Below are positions 1 to 8,960 of a stretch of 35,521 nt of DNA, piece by piece. Position 1 is the stretch's first letter; each line of letters begins with the position of its first letter. Source of the DNA: Schizochytrium sp. CCTCC M209059. Its lineage: Eukaryota; Sar; Bigyra; Thraustochytrida; Thraustochytriidae. The notes under the pieces are model-generated. The model ran no database searches and was not told the DNA's origin. It was given only the letters and a program-made list of their open reading frames with translations. The translations under genes were made by a program, and so were the position numbers. The stretch is from positions 86,751 to 122,271 of the forward strand of contig KN805386.1 of NCBI GenBank assembly GCA_000818945.1, written 5' to 3'.

Positions 1-90
1 CGGGCCGCGCCATCGGCGCCCGCGCGCGCACGAGGCTGCCTGCCGCGCGCCCCAGCATCCTGCCGCCGGTGCTCGCCGCCCGCCCGCTCT

Positions 91-160
91 GTCTGCGCGC
101 TCGCGGCGTCCGTCTGCGCGCTCGCGGCGTCCGTCTACGCGCTCGCGGCGTCCGTCTGCG
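91..160. repeat. 21-bp GC-rich tandem repeat, about 3.3 copies
   Basis: A 21-bp unit beginning CGTCTGCGCGCTCGCGGCGTC is repeated three times nearly exactly, followed by a partial copy. One copy has A for G. It lies at the GC-rich left edge of the window, where no gene is recognised, and is probably a local minisatellite in a promoter or UTR of a gene outside the window. Confidence 0.85.
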
Positions 161-296
161 CTGTGCTGCCCAGCCAGACGAGGCGCCGCTATCGTAGACT
201 CCTTCGTCTACACGCAGCCATGTTGTTACAGGAAGAGAGAGGGAGCGAGATGGAGTTTGACTGGAAGAGTCTGACTGGAATGACTTGTCGTGATGG

Positions 297-297
<1 letters not shown>

Positions 298-342
<45 letters not shown>
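298..342. repeat. (GAT)15 microsatellite
   Basis: Fifteen uninterrupted GAT triplets. Read as protein they give Asp, Met or Ser runs in short open frames on both strands, but the flanking frames show no family resemblance, so I treat it as non-coding repeat. Confidence 0.9.
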
Positions 343-343
<1 letters not shown>

Positions 344-1057
344 CGGAGGGAGGGACGGAGGCAGCAGCAGCAGAGGCTTGCAACGGCGAGGCGAGATGAT
401 GTGGTTGGAAAGGTAGCTGGTGCAGAGGATGAAATAAAGGAAAGAAGAGGATTTCAGGAGGGAAATCGATGATCGTGCGGCAGAGCATGACATGTGTCGA
501 ATGAGGCCTAGTAAAACATTCTGCGAGATGCTGGCTGCCAGAGAATATACTATGGATTCGACAAAAACGTGACATGGCAAGATCAATTTACTGTAGAACT
601 TGCTCTGATTATTATTACCAAAAGGGAGAGAGAGGATGAGGGAGAGAGGTTCGTCTGCAAAAGCACAGACGAAATGTGTTGATCTTTTGTCATGGAAAAT
701 CTGCTTTCCCTCGAATACGCTCCGAGGGAGAGAGAGGTTAAAGGAAGGAAGGAAAGAAAGAGTGGATCAAAAGATCGAGGGAGGAATGATCATATTCTTT
801 TATTTCCTTTCGCTTTGCGTTCATGGAGATCTTTTTTCCGTCTGAGGTCAATTTTTTTTCTTGCAAAATTCATCTCATTCTTCTTCATTTCACTTCGATT
901 GTTCGGAAATGCAAACGACTTGTATGATAGCTATCCAAGCTAAACGCGCGTCATGCGCACGGGGTCCTCCGCCCCACTGGCACGCTCAGTCAGTCGCCCA
1001 TCCATCCCCCTACCCCCTCTCCCATCTTTCTTTCTCTCGCCCCTTCCTTCCCACACA
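343..1057. other. Spacer with no recognisable gene
   Basis: This stretch holds AG-rich and pyrimidine-rich low-complexity sequence and short open frames without family resemblance. A TAGGCCTA-like motif (GAGGCCTAGT) sits at 503-512. The last 100 bases are C/T-rich and lead into the RPL4 promoter region. I see no RNA gene. Confidence 0.5.
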
Positions 1058-1170
1058 CCCTAACCGACGCACACCCGGCCGCGTTAGGTTTAGCGTCGAC
1101 GGCGAACCAGGGTTAGGGCTTCTCCCCGCGCGGGTTGCGGCGCGCCTGGGTTAGGTTTGGCGTTAGGTTT
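1058..1170 (+). promoter_or_regulatory. Telo-box-like motif cluster upstream of RPL4
   Basis: Five telomere-like hexamer cores occur within 113 bases: CCCTAACC (1058-1065), GTTAGGTTT (1083-1091), GGGTTAGGG (1110-1118), TTAGGTTT (1151-1158) and TTAGGTTT (1163-1170). The last one ends about 190 bases before the RPL4 start codon. In plants and some other eukaryotes, telo-boxes (AAACCCTAA) are typical of ribosomal protein gene promoters, so a promoter role is plausible. That role is inferred from position and sequence only. Confidence 0.5.
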
Positions 1171-1360
1171 GCGCGCGCGGATGGATGGCCTCGCCTCGCC
1201 TCGGGGCCAGGCGCTGAGAGCCAATGGAAGCGAGCGAGAAAAAGCAAGACAGCAAGACAAAGGCGAGGGAGGGAGGCAAGGCAGGGAGGGAGGCAGATTA
1301 GTTTGGCGCAGCAGCAGCAGCAGTCGGTGGAGACAGCAGCAGCAGCGCGACGCAGAGAAG

Positions 1361-2506
1361 ATGACGGACGCCGCCGCGAGGCCGACCGTGTCGGTGTTTG
1401 ACGCCGCCGAGGGCGAGGGCAAGGTCCTGGGCAATGTTGCCCTCCCGGCCGTGCTGACCGCGCCCATCCGCACGGACGTGGTCCACTTCGTGCACACGAA
1501 CGTGGCCAAGAACAAGCGCCAGGCGTTCTGCGTCAAGACCGACGCCGGCATGGACTACGCCGCCGAGTCCTGGGGTACTGGCCGCGCCGTCTCGCGTATC
1601 CCGCGTGTCCCCGGTGGCGGTACCCACCGCTCCGGCCAGGGTGCCTTCGGCAACATGTGCCGTGGCGGCCGCATGTTCAACCCCACGCGCATCTGGCGCA
1701 AGTGGCACCGCCGCGTCAACAAGAACCAGCGCCGCTACGCCACCGCCTCGGCCCTCGCCGCCTCGGCTGTGCCGGCGCTCGTGATGGCCCGCGGCCACGC
1801 GATCACGGAGGTCCCCGAGATGCCCCTCGTCATCGGCGGCGGCCAGCTTGACGAGATCAAGAAGACCAAGCAGGCCGTCGAGCTCCTCGACCTCTTTGGC
1901 GCCAGCGCTGACGTCGACCGCGTCAAGAACTCGAAGAAGATCCGCGCCGGCAAGGGCAAGATGCGCAACCGCCGCTACGTCATGCGCCGCGGACCCCTCA
2001 TCGTCCACGCCTGCAACTCCCCCGACATGCCCCGCGCCTTCCGCAACGTCCCGGGCGTGCAGCTCTGCCACGTCGACCGCCTCAACATCCTCCAGCTCGC
2101 CCCCGGTGGCCATGTCGGTCGCTTTGTCATCTGGACCCAGGACGCCTTTGAGAAGCTCGACACCATCTTCGGTACCCTCACCGAGAAGAGCACCGAGAAG
2201 AAGGGCTTCTCTCTCCCCCGCGCCGTCATCAGCAACGCCGATGTCGACCGTATTATCAACTCTGAGGAAATCCAGAAGGTCGTCCGCCCGGTCCGCACCA
2301 ACCTTGTCAAGCGCAGCGCTCGCAAGAAGAACCCCCTCCGCAACCTCGGTGCCATGATCGAGCTCAACCCTTACAAGCAGGCCCACCGCCGCGCCGAGCT
2401 CGCTGCCGCCAAGCAGCGCTCCGAGCGCAAGGAGAAGATCAAGACCAAGCGCGAGACCAACACCAAGGAGCAGCGCAAGGCCTTTTACGCCAAGATGCTC
2501 GAGTAA
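1361..2506 (+). CDS. RPL4: 60S ribosomal protein L4 (uL4)
   Basis: Large-subunit ribosomal protein uL4, which binds 28S rRNA and lines the peptide exit tunnel with an extended loop. The 381-residue product has the eukaryotic uL4 order: globular N-terminal part with VHTNVAKNKRQAF, the basic loop rich in Gly and Arg (SRIPRVPGGGTHRSGQGAFGN, around residues 70-90), HRRVNKNQRRYA, then a Lys/Arg-rich C-terminal tail. Yeast Rpl4 is 362 residues and human 427, so the length fits. I chose the ATG at 1361 because homology begins there. An in-frame ATG at 1181 would add 60 low-complexity residues (Gly, Ser and Gln runs) and looks like 5' UTR. Codons strongly prefer C at third positions, as expected of a highly expressed gene. 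Single exon. Telo-box-like motifs lie upstream. Confidence 0.97.
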   Translation: MTDAAARPTVSVFDAAEGEGKVLGNVALPAVLTAPIRTDVVHFVHTNVAKNKRQAFCVKTDAGMDYAAESWGTGRAVSRIPRVPGGGTHRSGQGAFGNMCRGGRMFNPTRIWRKWHRRVNKNQRRYATASALAASAVPALVMARGHAITEVPEMPLVIGGGQLDEIKKTKQAVELLDLFGASADVDRVKNSKKIRAGKGKMRNRRYVMRRGPLIVHACNSPDMPRAFRNVPGVQLCHVDRLNILQLAPGGHVGRFVIWTQDAFEKLDTIFGTLTEKSTEKKGFSLPRAVISNADVDRIINSEEIQKVVRPVRTNLVKRSARKKNPLRNLGAMIELNPYKQAHRRAELAAAKQRSERKEKIKTKRETNTKEQRKAFYAKMLE

Positions 2507-2834
2507 AGTCGACGTTCTCTTGTTCAACAAAAGGATCCCTTCTCTTTCTCTTTCTCTTTCTTACCATGTCTTTTCCCTTCTTGAGCAACGTGCGTAGTGG
2601 TACTATCCGTCGAGGCCTACTATTAGGCCCACCACCCAGACGCTTGTCAGCTTTCTTGGTCTTTTTGCTGAAACGTTTGACATTCATTCTTGGTTCAACT
2701 TCATGCAGATCAAAAAGACAAATAAAGAAACGAAGATCATGGTCATGGTCATATACTTTAGTATCTATCTCTCCCTCCCTGTGACTCACCGTGACTGTAA
2801 ACACTTCGTCGTTGTTGCAATTTTCGTTTTTCAT
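2507..2834. other. Convergent 3' spacer between RPL4 and CFAP58
   Basis: No gene seen. A CTCTTT pyrimidine repeat lies at about 2537-2564. A canonical AATAAA hexamer at 2721-2726 on the plus strand could serve RPL4 mRNA 3' end formation. An AGGCCTA/TAGGCC pair lies at 2613-2629. Confidence 0.5.
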
Positions 2835-5546
2835 CTAGGGTTGAGCGGCAAAGGAGAACCCGCCACCCGCGATTCGGTTCCCAGCCCCTCGCGGCGGAGC
2901 CTGTTGCAATAAGGCATGCTCGCTAGCAGCGGCCTCATCCTGATTGTTACTACCTCGCTTGGGTGAGAGATCTCCCGGCGCTGCTGCTGCTGCTTCTGCT
3001 GCTGCCGCAGCCGCAGCTGCCAGACTACGCTTTTGCAGGTAATACTTGCGTTTCATGTCCTGCAGCTCGCGAGAGATACGCTCGATCTCAAACTTATACT
3101 CATTCACCTGCGCCTGATGCATGTTAAGTTCCGACGCCATGGCTTTCATTTGCCGTGTCTTGTCCTTGAGCGTTTGCTGGTACACGCTAAGCTGCTCGGC
3201 AACCTCGGGTCCGGGCTGCCGCGCCAAAATGCTCTTGAGTTCCGCGTACAACTTTTCCTTTTCTTGAATCACAAGATCCTTCTCCACCACCTGCTCGGTC
3301 TTGGCGATGAGACGCTTTTGCAGAGTCTGAATCTTTTGAATCATTTCATAGGTTGCCGGGTCCGAGCCTTCGAGCTTCCGCCAGCGATGCACGTTCATCG
3401 GGTTCTCGAGCTCCTCAGAGAGCGCCTTAACCTTGGTCTTCTCTTGCAGCAGCTCACGCTGGAGATTGAAGATCTCGCGCTTCAAATCGCCCACACTGCC
3501 ACCCTGATTCTTGTTGATGGCCAACTGACGCTTCAAATCACCGATCTTGAGTTTGAGCACGCGAATGTCATGCAGACGTTCGCGGTACTGCGTCTCGCCG
3601 TTCCGCAGCGTAGATTGCTGAATTTTGATCTTCTCGTAGAGAAGTGCGAGTTCATCGTTGCGACGAATAAGCTGCGTGCCGAGGATGTCGCGCTCGTTGA
3701 TGACCTGATCGTACTCTTTGCGCTGCCGCAAGGCCTCGTCATCCATCTTTTGGATCATGTGAGTCAGCTTGAGAATCTCGGCATTTTGCGCGTTAATGGT
3801 CTGTTCGTTGGCTTCCAGCAAACTCTTCATCTTGCTGAGCTCGTTCTTGAGCTGCTCTTTTTGTTTCTCGACCTTTTGGTGGTCAAAATGCTCCTTCACC
3901 AGCGCATGGTCTTTGGCAGTAATCTCTTCCTTGAGCTGCTCTACTTGGTGGTTCATGATCTTGAATTTGCGCTTCATCTCTGCGATTTCGTCCTGGCTCT
4001 CGATCAGGTTCTTGCTGTACAAATTGCGATCAGAGCGCACTGCTTCATACAGCTGCTGCTGCTGCTTGAGTTTGTTCTCACTCTCGACCACCTTCTTTTG
4101 CATCTCGCCCATCTGCATTTCCTTGAGCTTGATCTGCTCCAAGGCCTGGTGATACTTGGCGCCAGCCTCGCTGGCCTCGACACCGTACTTTTCACGGTCC
4201 TTCTCGAGCTGGTAAATGAGCTTGCGCTGTTTGCTGGCTTCCTGTTTGAAGGCATAAATCTCATTCTCGAGGTTCTTGCTCGTGCGCTCGCTCACCTTGA
4301 CCTGGTCCGCAACGACCTTTGTCTTTTGCTGCTCGCGGCTCACCGCCTTCTCCTGCAGCTCCAGGCCACGCTTGAGCGTGTCGACCTCCTTTTCCTTGCC
4401 ATCCTCGCGCTTGCGACCGTCAGCGAGTTCCTTTTTGAGCTGCTCAATCTGTCCGTGCAGGTTCTGCTGCGCCGCCTTTTCGTCCTCAATGGTCTGCCGC
4501 AGCTGCAAGCCATGCTTCTTTTCCTTGTCAAGTCGACGCTTGGCCAGCTCCAAGTCATTCACGGCCTTGGTCGTCTCGAGATGCTTGCGCTTGAGGTCGT
4601 CCTGTAGGCCGTGGTTTTCGGTCGCGGCTTGGCGAATACGCACCTGCTGCGCCTCAACCTCGTCGGCGAGCTTTTGCGCCTTTTGCGAAAGGGCTTCGTA
4701 ATCTCGCAGATACTTGTCTGAAACGTTGCGAGATTCCTTGAGGTTAGCTTCGAGCCGGGCGGTCTCTTCGTCGGCTTCACGGAGCGAGGCCGTCTGGGCG
4801 TCGTTCTCCTGCTGCTTGCGCTCCAGCCGCATCTTCAAGTCCTTCATTTCCTTGTCGAGGCGCTCGCGACGTCGAGCATCGCGCTGCTGCTCTGCGAGCT
4901 TGGTTTCCAGTTGCTCGTGCAGCTGTCTCGTGGCTTCCTGCATGCTGGCCTTTTCCTGACGCCCCAGTTCGATCGTCTCGCAGAGATCCTCGGCACGCGC
5001 GTTCAGGTCGCGAATCGTCAATGCCTGCTCGTCCGTCTTGCGCAAGAGCTCATCGCGCTCCTTGGTCAGCTCATTGAGCGTATTCTCCTGTCCCATGGAG
5101 AGTCCTGCGCCCTGTTCAACGAGACGGCTCAGGTTCACGATTTCGTCCTTGAGATTCTGAATTGTCTCCTTGGCGGTACGCTCCTTCTCGTGGCTGGCGT
5201 CCACCATTTTCCATGCCTTTTCGATCTCCTTCTTGAGAGACCCGATCGTGCTCTGGTCTTCCTGACTGAGTTTTAGCGCCGTCTGCACCTTGGCGGCGTT
5301 GTTGACGATTTCGCTGTTGAGTTCGCGACATTTTTTAATGAGCCGCTTCTCCTGCTCGTGGCTCTTTTTCAGTGCGCGGTGCAGCTTTTCATACTCGAGG
5401 CGAAACTTTTCCAGGCTCTTGTCGCCCACGAGCTCTCCCAGAACCTCTTGAAAGTCCTTTTCCAGTGCCTCAAAGGCCGACGACTCAAAGTCGCCGATGC
5501 CGTCCTCGAGGCCTTCCTTGAGGCCGCCATTTCCCTCGTCGCCCAT
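2835..5546 (-). CDS. CFAP58: Cilia- and flagella-associated protein 58 (CCDC147 family)
   Basis: Axonemal coiled-coil protein needed for flagellar assembly and motility in animals and algae. The 903-residue protein (human about 870) is almost entirely heptad-rich coiled coil from about residue 45 to 830. Family-diagnostic stretches are visible: ALEKDFQEVLGEL near the N terminus, LIRRNDELALLYEKIKIQQ in the middle, and the conserved NPMNVHRWRKLEGSDP at about 712-727, followed by KIQTLQKRLIAKTEQVVEK. The C-terminal 60 residues are not conserved and contain an Ala run (about 840-858) encoded by a GCT/GCA microsatellite. The start at 5546 gives a short acidic N terminus directly before the conserved part. 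Single exon. It is divergently transcribed from the ASH-domain gene, which is also probably ciliary, across a 584-base shared promoter region. Confidence 0.93.
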   Translation of the reverse strand: MGDEGNGGLKEGLEDGIGDFESSAFEALEKDFQEVLGELVGDKSLEKFRLEYEKLHRALKKSHEQEKRLIKKCRELNSEIVNNAAKVQTALKLSQEDQSTIGSLKKEIEKAWKMVDASHEKERTAKETIQNLKDEIVNLSRLVEQGAGLSMGQENTLNELTKERDELLRKTDEQALTIRDLNARAEDLCETIELGRQEKASMQEATRQLHEQLETKLAEQQRDARRRERLDKEMKDLKMRLERKQQENDAQTASLREADEETARLEANLKESRNVSDKYLRDYEALSQKAQKLADEVEAQQVRIRQAATENHGLQDDLKRKHLETTKAVNDLELAKRRLDKEKKHGLQLRQTIEDEKAAQQNLHGQIEQLKKELADGRKREDGKEKEVDTLKRGLELQEKAVSREQQKTKVVADQVKVSERTSKNLENEIYAFKQEASKQRKLIYQLEKDREKYGVEASEAGAKYHQALEQIKLKEMQMGEMQKKVVESENKLKQQQQLYEAVRSDRNLYSKNLIESQDEIAEMKRKFKIMNHQVEQLKEEITAKDHALVKEHFDHQKVEKQKEQLKNELSKMKSLLEANEQTINAQNAEILKLTHMIQKMDDEALRQRKEYDQVINERDILGTQLIRRNDELALLYEKIKIQQSTLRNGETQYRERLHDIRVLKLKIGDLKRQLAINKNQGGSVGDLKREIFNLQRELLQEKTKVKALSEELENPMNVHRWRKLEGSDPATYEMIQKIQTLQKRLIAKTEQVVEKDLVIQEKEKLYAELKSILARQPGPEVAEQLSVYQQTLKDKTRQMKAMASELNMHQAQVNEYKFEIERISRELQDMKRKYYLQKRSLAAAAAAAAEAAAAAPGDLSPKRGSNNQDEAAASEHALLQQAPPRGAGNRIAGGGFSFAAQP

Positions 5547-6130
5547 GCTATCTGTCGTCTCGTATCAGTCTTGTCTCTCTGGCGTCTCGCCTCGCCTTGC
5601 CACAACGCGCCTCTGCGTGGCTGACTGACAGACCGACCGAGCGACCGAGCGAGCCGCCTGCCCGCTCCGCCAGACACCGGTCTACTGGCGACCTTTCGCG
5701 CGCGCGAGCGCGCCGACAAGCTTTTACAAAGTTTGGACGGTCCTGCAGGCGCGACTCATACGGAGCGTGTGTAGCATGTAAAGCAAGCGCTCTCAGTGAG
5801 ACAGCCAAGATGTAGCTGAGCTGAGCCTGAGTGGTGCACACCTCAACGGATCTCTGCCACTCGCTCACTTTTGTGATATTTCTCTATTATTGATGACGCA
5901 ACTTCGACTTTAGCTACGTACTTGACTTGCGTGGACTTGGCCAGTCAACGCTTCGCGAGGTCAGCTACAGCCGACAGCGTAGCGAATTATGCGCGCGCGC
6001 GCGCGCTCGCTCTTCAAGGCCAAAAGGGAGACCGCTGCCTACAGAACTTTTGGGCGGGCGGGCAGCCTGGGCGAGGCTGGCTGGCTCGCGTGCGCGCGCT
6101 CTAGCGTTCCCAAGGTGAAGGAAACACACC
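5547..6130. promoter_or_regulatory. Bidirectional promoter region, CFAP58 / ASH-domain gene
   Basis: This 584-base gap separates two start codons pointing away from each other, so both promoters must lie in it. It contains a CGAC/CGAG-rich stretch next to CFAP58, an AT-richer segment around 5865-5900 and a (GC)n-like run at about 5990-6006. I looked for an RFX X-box palindrome and found no convincing match. Confidence 0.45.
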
Positions 6131-7261
6131 ATGCCAGTCTCAGTCGGTCGGCCGCAGTCTGCCAGTCCCGCCAGACGTCATTTGGCGGGACAAGGGGCTC
6201 GTCAAGAGGACGGCCCGCAGCGCCGGGAAAGCGCGGGGACCATTGTCAAGCCAGCCAATCTACGCAAGCTTTCCAAGACTGTGTCTGCGGCGTCGTTTGC
6301 AGCAAGGCTGTCACTGCTCAAAAATGCTCCAATGGCACAAAGCGCGCCAGCCCTTAGCAAACGGAGACCAAGGTCTGCGACACCCCAAATTGTCAAAACT
6401 CATGCTGCTCAAGACCGTGAGCTGCAGGATCTCGAGGGTGACATTGCCTTCTTGAGACGCGGTGAGGGCATTCGAAGCCGTGATCATTTAAAGCTGGCCA
6501 GCCAGCACTTTGAGGTCATGCCTGGGCTCGTCGATCTTGGCACAGTGCGTCTTGGAGATACTGCAAAAGCCACATTCACGATTCAGAATACTGGCACCGG
6601 TCCTTGTCGTTTCAAGATTATGCCGGTTCGAGACCTTTCGCTCGTCGTCAAGCTAGGAGCGTGTGCGACGCGAATAGCAGCTGGTATGCGCGAGACAGTC
6701 AGCATCGAGTACACGGCGAACCGGCTGGGTCCTGTTCGTCTGTGCCTTGTCATTCACGCCGGTGAACTCGAACGATTTCACCTTCCTGTGCACGGTGTCG
6801 TGGTGGAAAATATTCCAGACCCATTTTCTCATACAGATCCAGATTCACTTTTAGCATGGATACCGCGTTTGCCGGGGACTTATTTCAATTGGAAAACGGA
6901 GGAGCTCATTGTAGAGCACGACAGTCAAACGCACTTTGATGCTGAAATTCCAGTGGCGGAGATTGCTGCGCGTAACGAGCGCCTTCGGGAAAGACAAATG
7001 AAAACCTTGCTGCCTGCATATTGCGTTCGCGTTGATGAGGCCGATATTGCACACCACGAACCCACGCTTGAGGACGAGGATGGCTTGGATCCTGGCATTA
7101 AAGCATATCTCGCTGCTTGCTCGGAGAGCGCTACTCACGAAGAAGAATTGCCTGGATCCCCTGCAAAAAGATCCTCTCAGACTCGAAGTGCAGGTTCACA
7201 AGAGAGGAACCATAAGAAGACTGTGGCAAGGAGAGAGAAAGGTCACTCCCGCAAAGCGTGA
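6131..7261 (+). CDS. ASH/MSP-like domain protein, probably ciliary
   Basis: Product of 376 residues. Residues 1-95 are basic and disordered (Arg, Ser, Ala and Pro rich). A short helix with RELQDLEGDIAFLRRGEG follows. From about 127 to 222 lies an immunoglobulin-like ASH (ASPM-SPD-2-Hydin) domain with the typical opening VMPGLVDLGTVRLGDTAKA, then FTIQNTGTGPCRFKI and TVSIEYTANRLG. The C-terminal 40 residues are again basic and Ser-rich. ASH domains are typical of proteins of cilia, basal bodies and centrosomes, and head-to-head placement with CFAP58 supports that. I cannot assign it to a named family such as DLEC1 or CFAP65, which are much larger. The ATG at 6131 has a favourable ACACC context and gives a single uninterrupted exon. 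Confidence 0.7.
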   Translation: MPVSVGRPQSASPARRHLAGQGARQEDGPQRRESAGTIVKPANLRKLSKTVSAASFAARLSLLKNAPMAQSAPALSKRRPRSATPQIVKTHAAQDRELQDLEGDIAFLRRGEGIRSRDHLKLASQHFEVMPGLVDLGTVRLGDTAKATFTIQNTGTGPCRFKIMPVRDLSLVVKLGACATRIAAGMRETVSIEYTANRLGPVRLCLVIHAGELERFHLPVHGVVVENIPDPFSHTDPDSLLAWIPRLPGTYFNWKTEELIVEHDSQTHFDAEIPVAEIAARNERLRERQMKTLLPAYCVRVDEADIAHHEPTLEDEDGLDPGIKAYLAACSESATHEEELPGSPAKRSSQTRSAGSQERNHKKTVARREKGHSRKA

Positions 7262-7486
7262 AGACGAGCTAATTTTGCACAGGACGAGTCAAATGGTCAG
7301 CCAAAGCAAGAAAGAGTTCAAGGTTTCCGTCTGTATGATATAGAATATGGCCACTTTCATTCATCGAACAAGGGCAGGAAAGGAATAAGAAAAGGAAAGG
7401 AAAGAAAAAAGAAAAGAAAAAATGTGTGCACAGTGGGTATACTTGTTGTTGATGGGTTGATCAGGGTCGTTTTCGGACACTGCTCT
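7262..7486. other. Convergent 3' spacer
   Basis: The 225 bases between the convergent ASH-domain gene and RPN11 include a purine-rich AAAGGAAAGG tract at about 7377-7425. No gene is visible. Confidence 0.5.
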
Positions 7487-8413
7487 TTAGAAGACAATCG
7501 AATCGAGTGAGGTGGTCATGCTCTGGTCAATGTTGTCAGCCATGAGCTCCTCTACGCTCTCCTTAAGGTGGCGCTTGGGATCGATCTTGCCAACGTTTTC
7601 AATCATAATCTGCTCGGCGCTCTTCTTCTCCTCCTCAATGACGCGTTCGTTGTAGGACTTTGCCAAGGCGACCATTGACTTGACGGTGCCCTCGTTCTTG
7701 CGCGTGTGCTCCTCGTAGTCGCGCGGCACCATGCCAGTAGACCACTTTTTCGCGTGCACGTTACTAAGCATTTTAATCTCGAGCTCATTCTTGCGATAGG
7801 CAATGGGCAACGAGTAGTAGTGCCGATTCAAGCCGTGGATAAGGGCCTGGATCGAAGGTTTGTTGAGGTGACCCACGTTGGAGGTGGTCTGGCGCGGCTC
7901 GATTTGCATCATGGCCTGCTGCGGGTTGATGAGCCGGAAGGCATCAATAACGACCTTGCCCTTGACTGACTGAATGGGGTCGATGACGACGGCGACGGCG
8001 CGCTTGTTAAGCGTTTCGAAACTCTGCTGCGTGTTGCAATCCGTAGAACTGAGCCAGCAGCCAAAGCCTGGATGCGAGTGATACCATCCGACAACCATCT
8101 CGGGTCTTCCGGTCTGCTTCAGGGCGTCGAGCATCTTGGTCTGGAAGACGGCGTCGACGGACTCCACGGAAACCGAGGACCCACTCTGGGGCATAGCGAA
8201 GACGTCAACGACCTGAATATGGTAGTCGCTGACGAAGGATCCGAGCAAAAGGCCCATGACCTCCATCGGCACGCCTGCGCGTCCGTGCTTGAGCATCTTA
8301 ATCAGCGCCAGCGACGAGATGCTCACGGTCTCAGCGGTGTCGGGCTGCGGCATGTCCCCCGACGGCCGCATGCCGCCGCCGCCCTGCTGCAGAAGTCGCA
8401 TGAGGCCCTCCAT
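7487..8413 (-). CDS. PSMD14: 26S proteasome regulatory subunit RPN11, JAMM deubiquitinase
   Basis: Zinc metalloprotease of the 19S lid that removes ubiquitin chains from substrates as they enter the proteasome. The 308-residue product (human 310) aligns end to end with the family. MPN+ domain about 28-165: Glu51 in PMEVMGLLLG, and the JAMM zinc site HSHPGFGCWLSSTD at 112-125 with His112, His114 and Asp125. All catalytic residues are present, so it should be the active subunit, not the RPN8 pseudoenzyme. The conserved C-terminal half with NRHYYSLPIAYRKNELE and the ending DNIDQSMTTSLDSIVF, which helps anchor it in the lid, is intact. Single exon; start chosen from family length. The gene converges on the ASH-domain gene and diverges from CLPP. 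Confidence 0.97.
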   Translation of the reverse strand: MEGLMRLLQQGGGGMRPSGDMPQPDTAETVSISSLALIKMLKHGRAGVPMEVMGLLLGSFVSDYHIQVVDVFAMPQSGSSVSVESVDAVFQTKMLDALKQTGRPEMVVGWYHSHPGFGCWLSSTDCNTQQSFETLNKRAVAVVIDPIQSVKGKVVIDAFRLINPQQAMMQIEPRQTTSNVGHLNKPSIQALIHGLNRHYYSLPIAYRKNELEIKMLSNVHAKKWSTGMVPRDYEEHTRKNEGTVKSMVALAKSYNERVIEEEKKSAEQIMIENVGKIDPKRHLKESVEELMADNIDQSMTTSLDSIVF

Positions 8414-8657
8414 CGCGCCTCCCGATCCTCCGCGTCTTCGATCGCTAGCTCGCTGGCTCGCCTGCTCGCTCGCTGCCTCCCTCGCTCACTCTCGCGCGCG
8501 GGGCGGTTGCTGCGGCTTTGCCGGGTCCGCCTCCCTCGCTTTTGCGAAGCTTCGCTCGCCGCGCTTCCGGCGCCCTTCCGCGCCGGAGTCCGACGCCCTA
8601 TTAAAAAAAAACCAAGTGTTCAAACAGCAAGCAGAGCAACAGATACGGCCTAGGCCG

Positions 8658-8960
8658 AGCAAATAGCAAGCAACGAATAGCAAGCAACAAACAGCAAGCA
8701 ACAAATAGCAAGCATGCAATGAAGAAAGCTTGCAAGCAGGAAAGCTTGTAAGAAGGAAAGCTTGTAATAAGCAAGCTTGGAAAAGCTCACAAACATGAAA
8801 GCTTTCATGCAAGAATGAAAGTTTTCATGCACGAACAACAATGGTCCAAGCCTACTCGCAAGAATGAAAGCTTTCCTGCAAGAACAAAAGCTTGCAAGAA
8901 CGAGAGCTTGCAAGTACGAAACTAGGCTTAGGCCTAGGCCTAACAAGCTCTCAAGTGTGA
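8658..8960. repeat. Degenerate short-period repeat field (AGCAAGCAAC and AAAGCTTGCAAG units)
   Basis: From 8658 to about 8720, a unit close to AATAGCAAGCAACA recurs four times at 14-15 base spacing. From about 8722 to 8915, variants of AAAGCTT(G/T)CAAGAA recur about eight times; the AAGCTT and TTGCAA cores are self-complementary. The field is bounded by palindromic CGGCCTAGGCCG (8646-8657) and TTAGGCCTAGGCCTAA (8928-8943). It is not coding in any convincing frame. Confidence 0.75.

Noticed and set aside
163..575. Open frames on both strands across the GAT tract
   Set aside because: They are driven by the (GAT)15 repeat and have no family resemblance outside it.
1181..1360. In-frame upstream ATG giving RPL4 a 60-residue extension
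   Set aside because: The extension is Gly/Ser/Gln low-complexity with no uL4 similarity; the conserved protein starts at 1361.
1298..2530. 410-residue minus-strand frame
   Set aside because: It is antisense to RPL4 and arises from that gene's strong third-position C bias.
3033..4607. Long 524-residue plus-strand frame
   Set aside because: It lies exactly antisense to CFAP58; its Leu-rich translation is what the reverse of a coiled-coil gene gives.
5547..6130. RFX X-box for coordinated ciliary expression
   Set aside because: Looked for GTNRCC...RGYAAC in the CFAP58/ASH, SPEF1 and TMEM107 upstream regions; only poor partial matches were seen.
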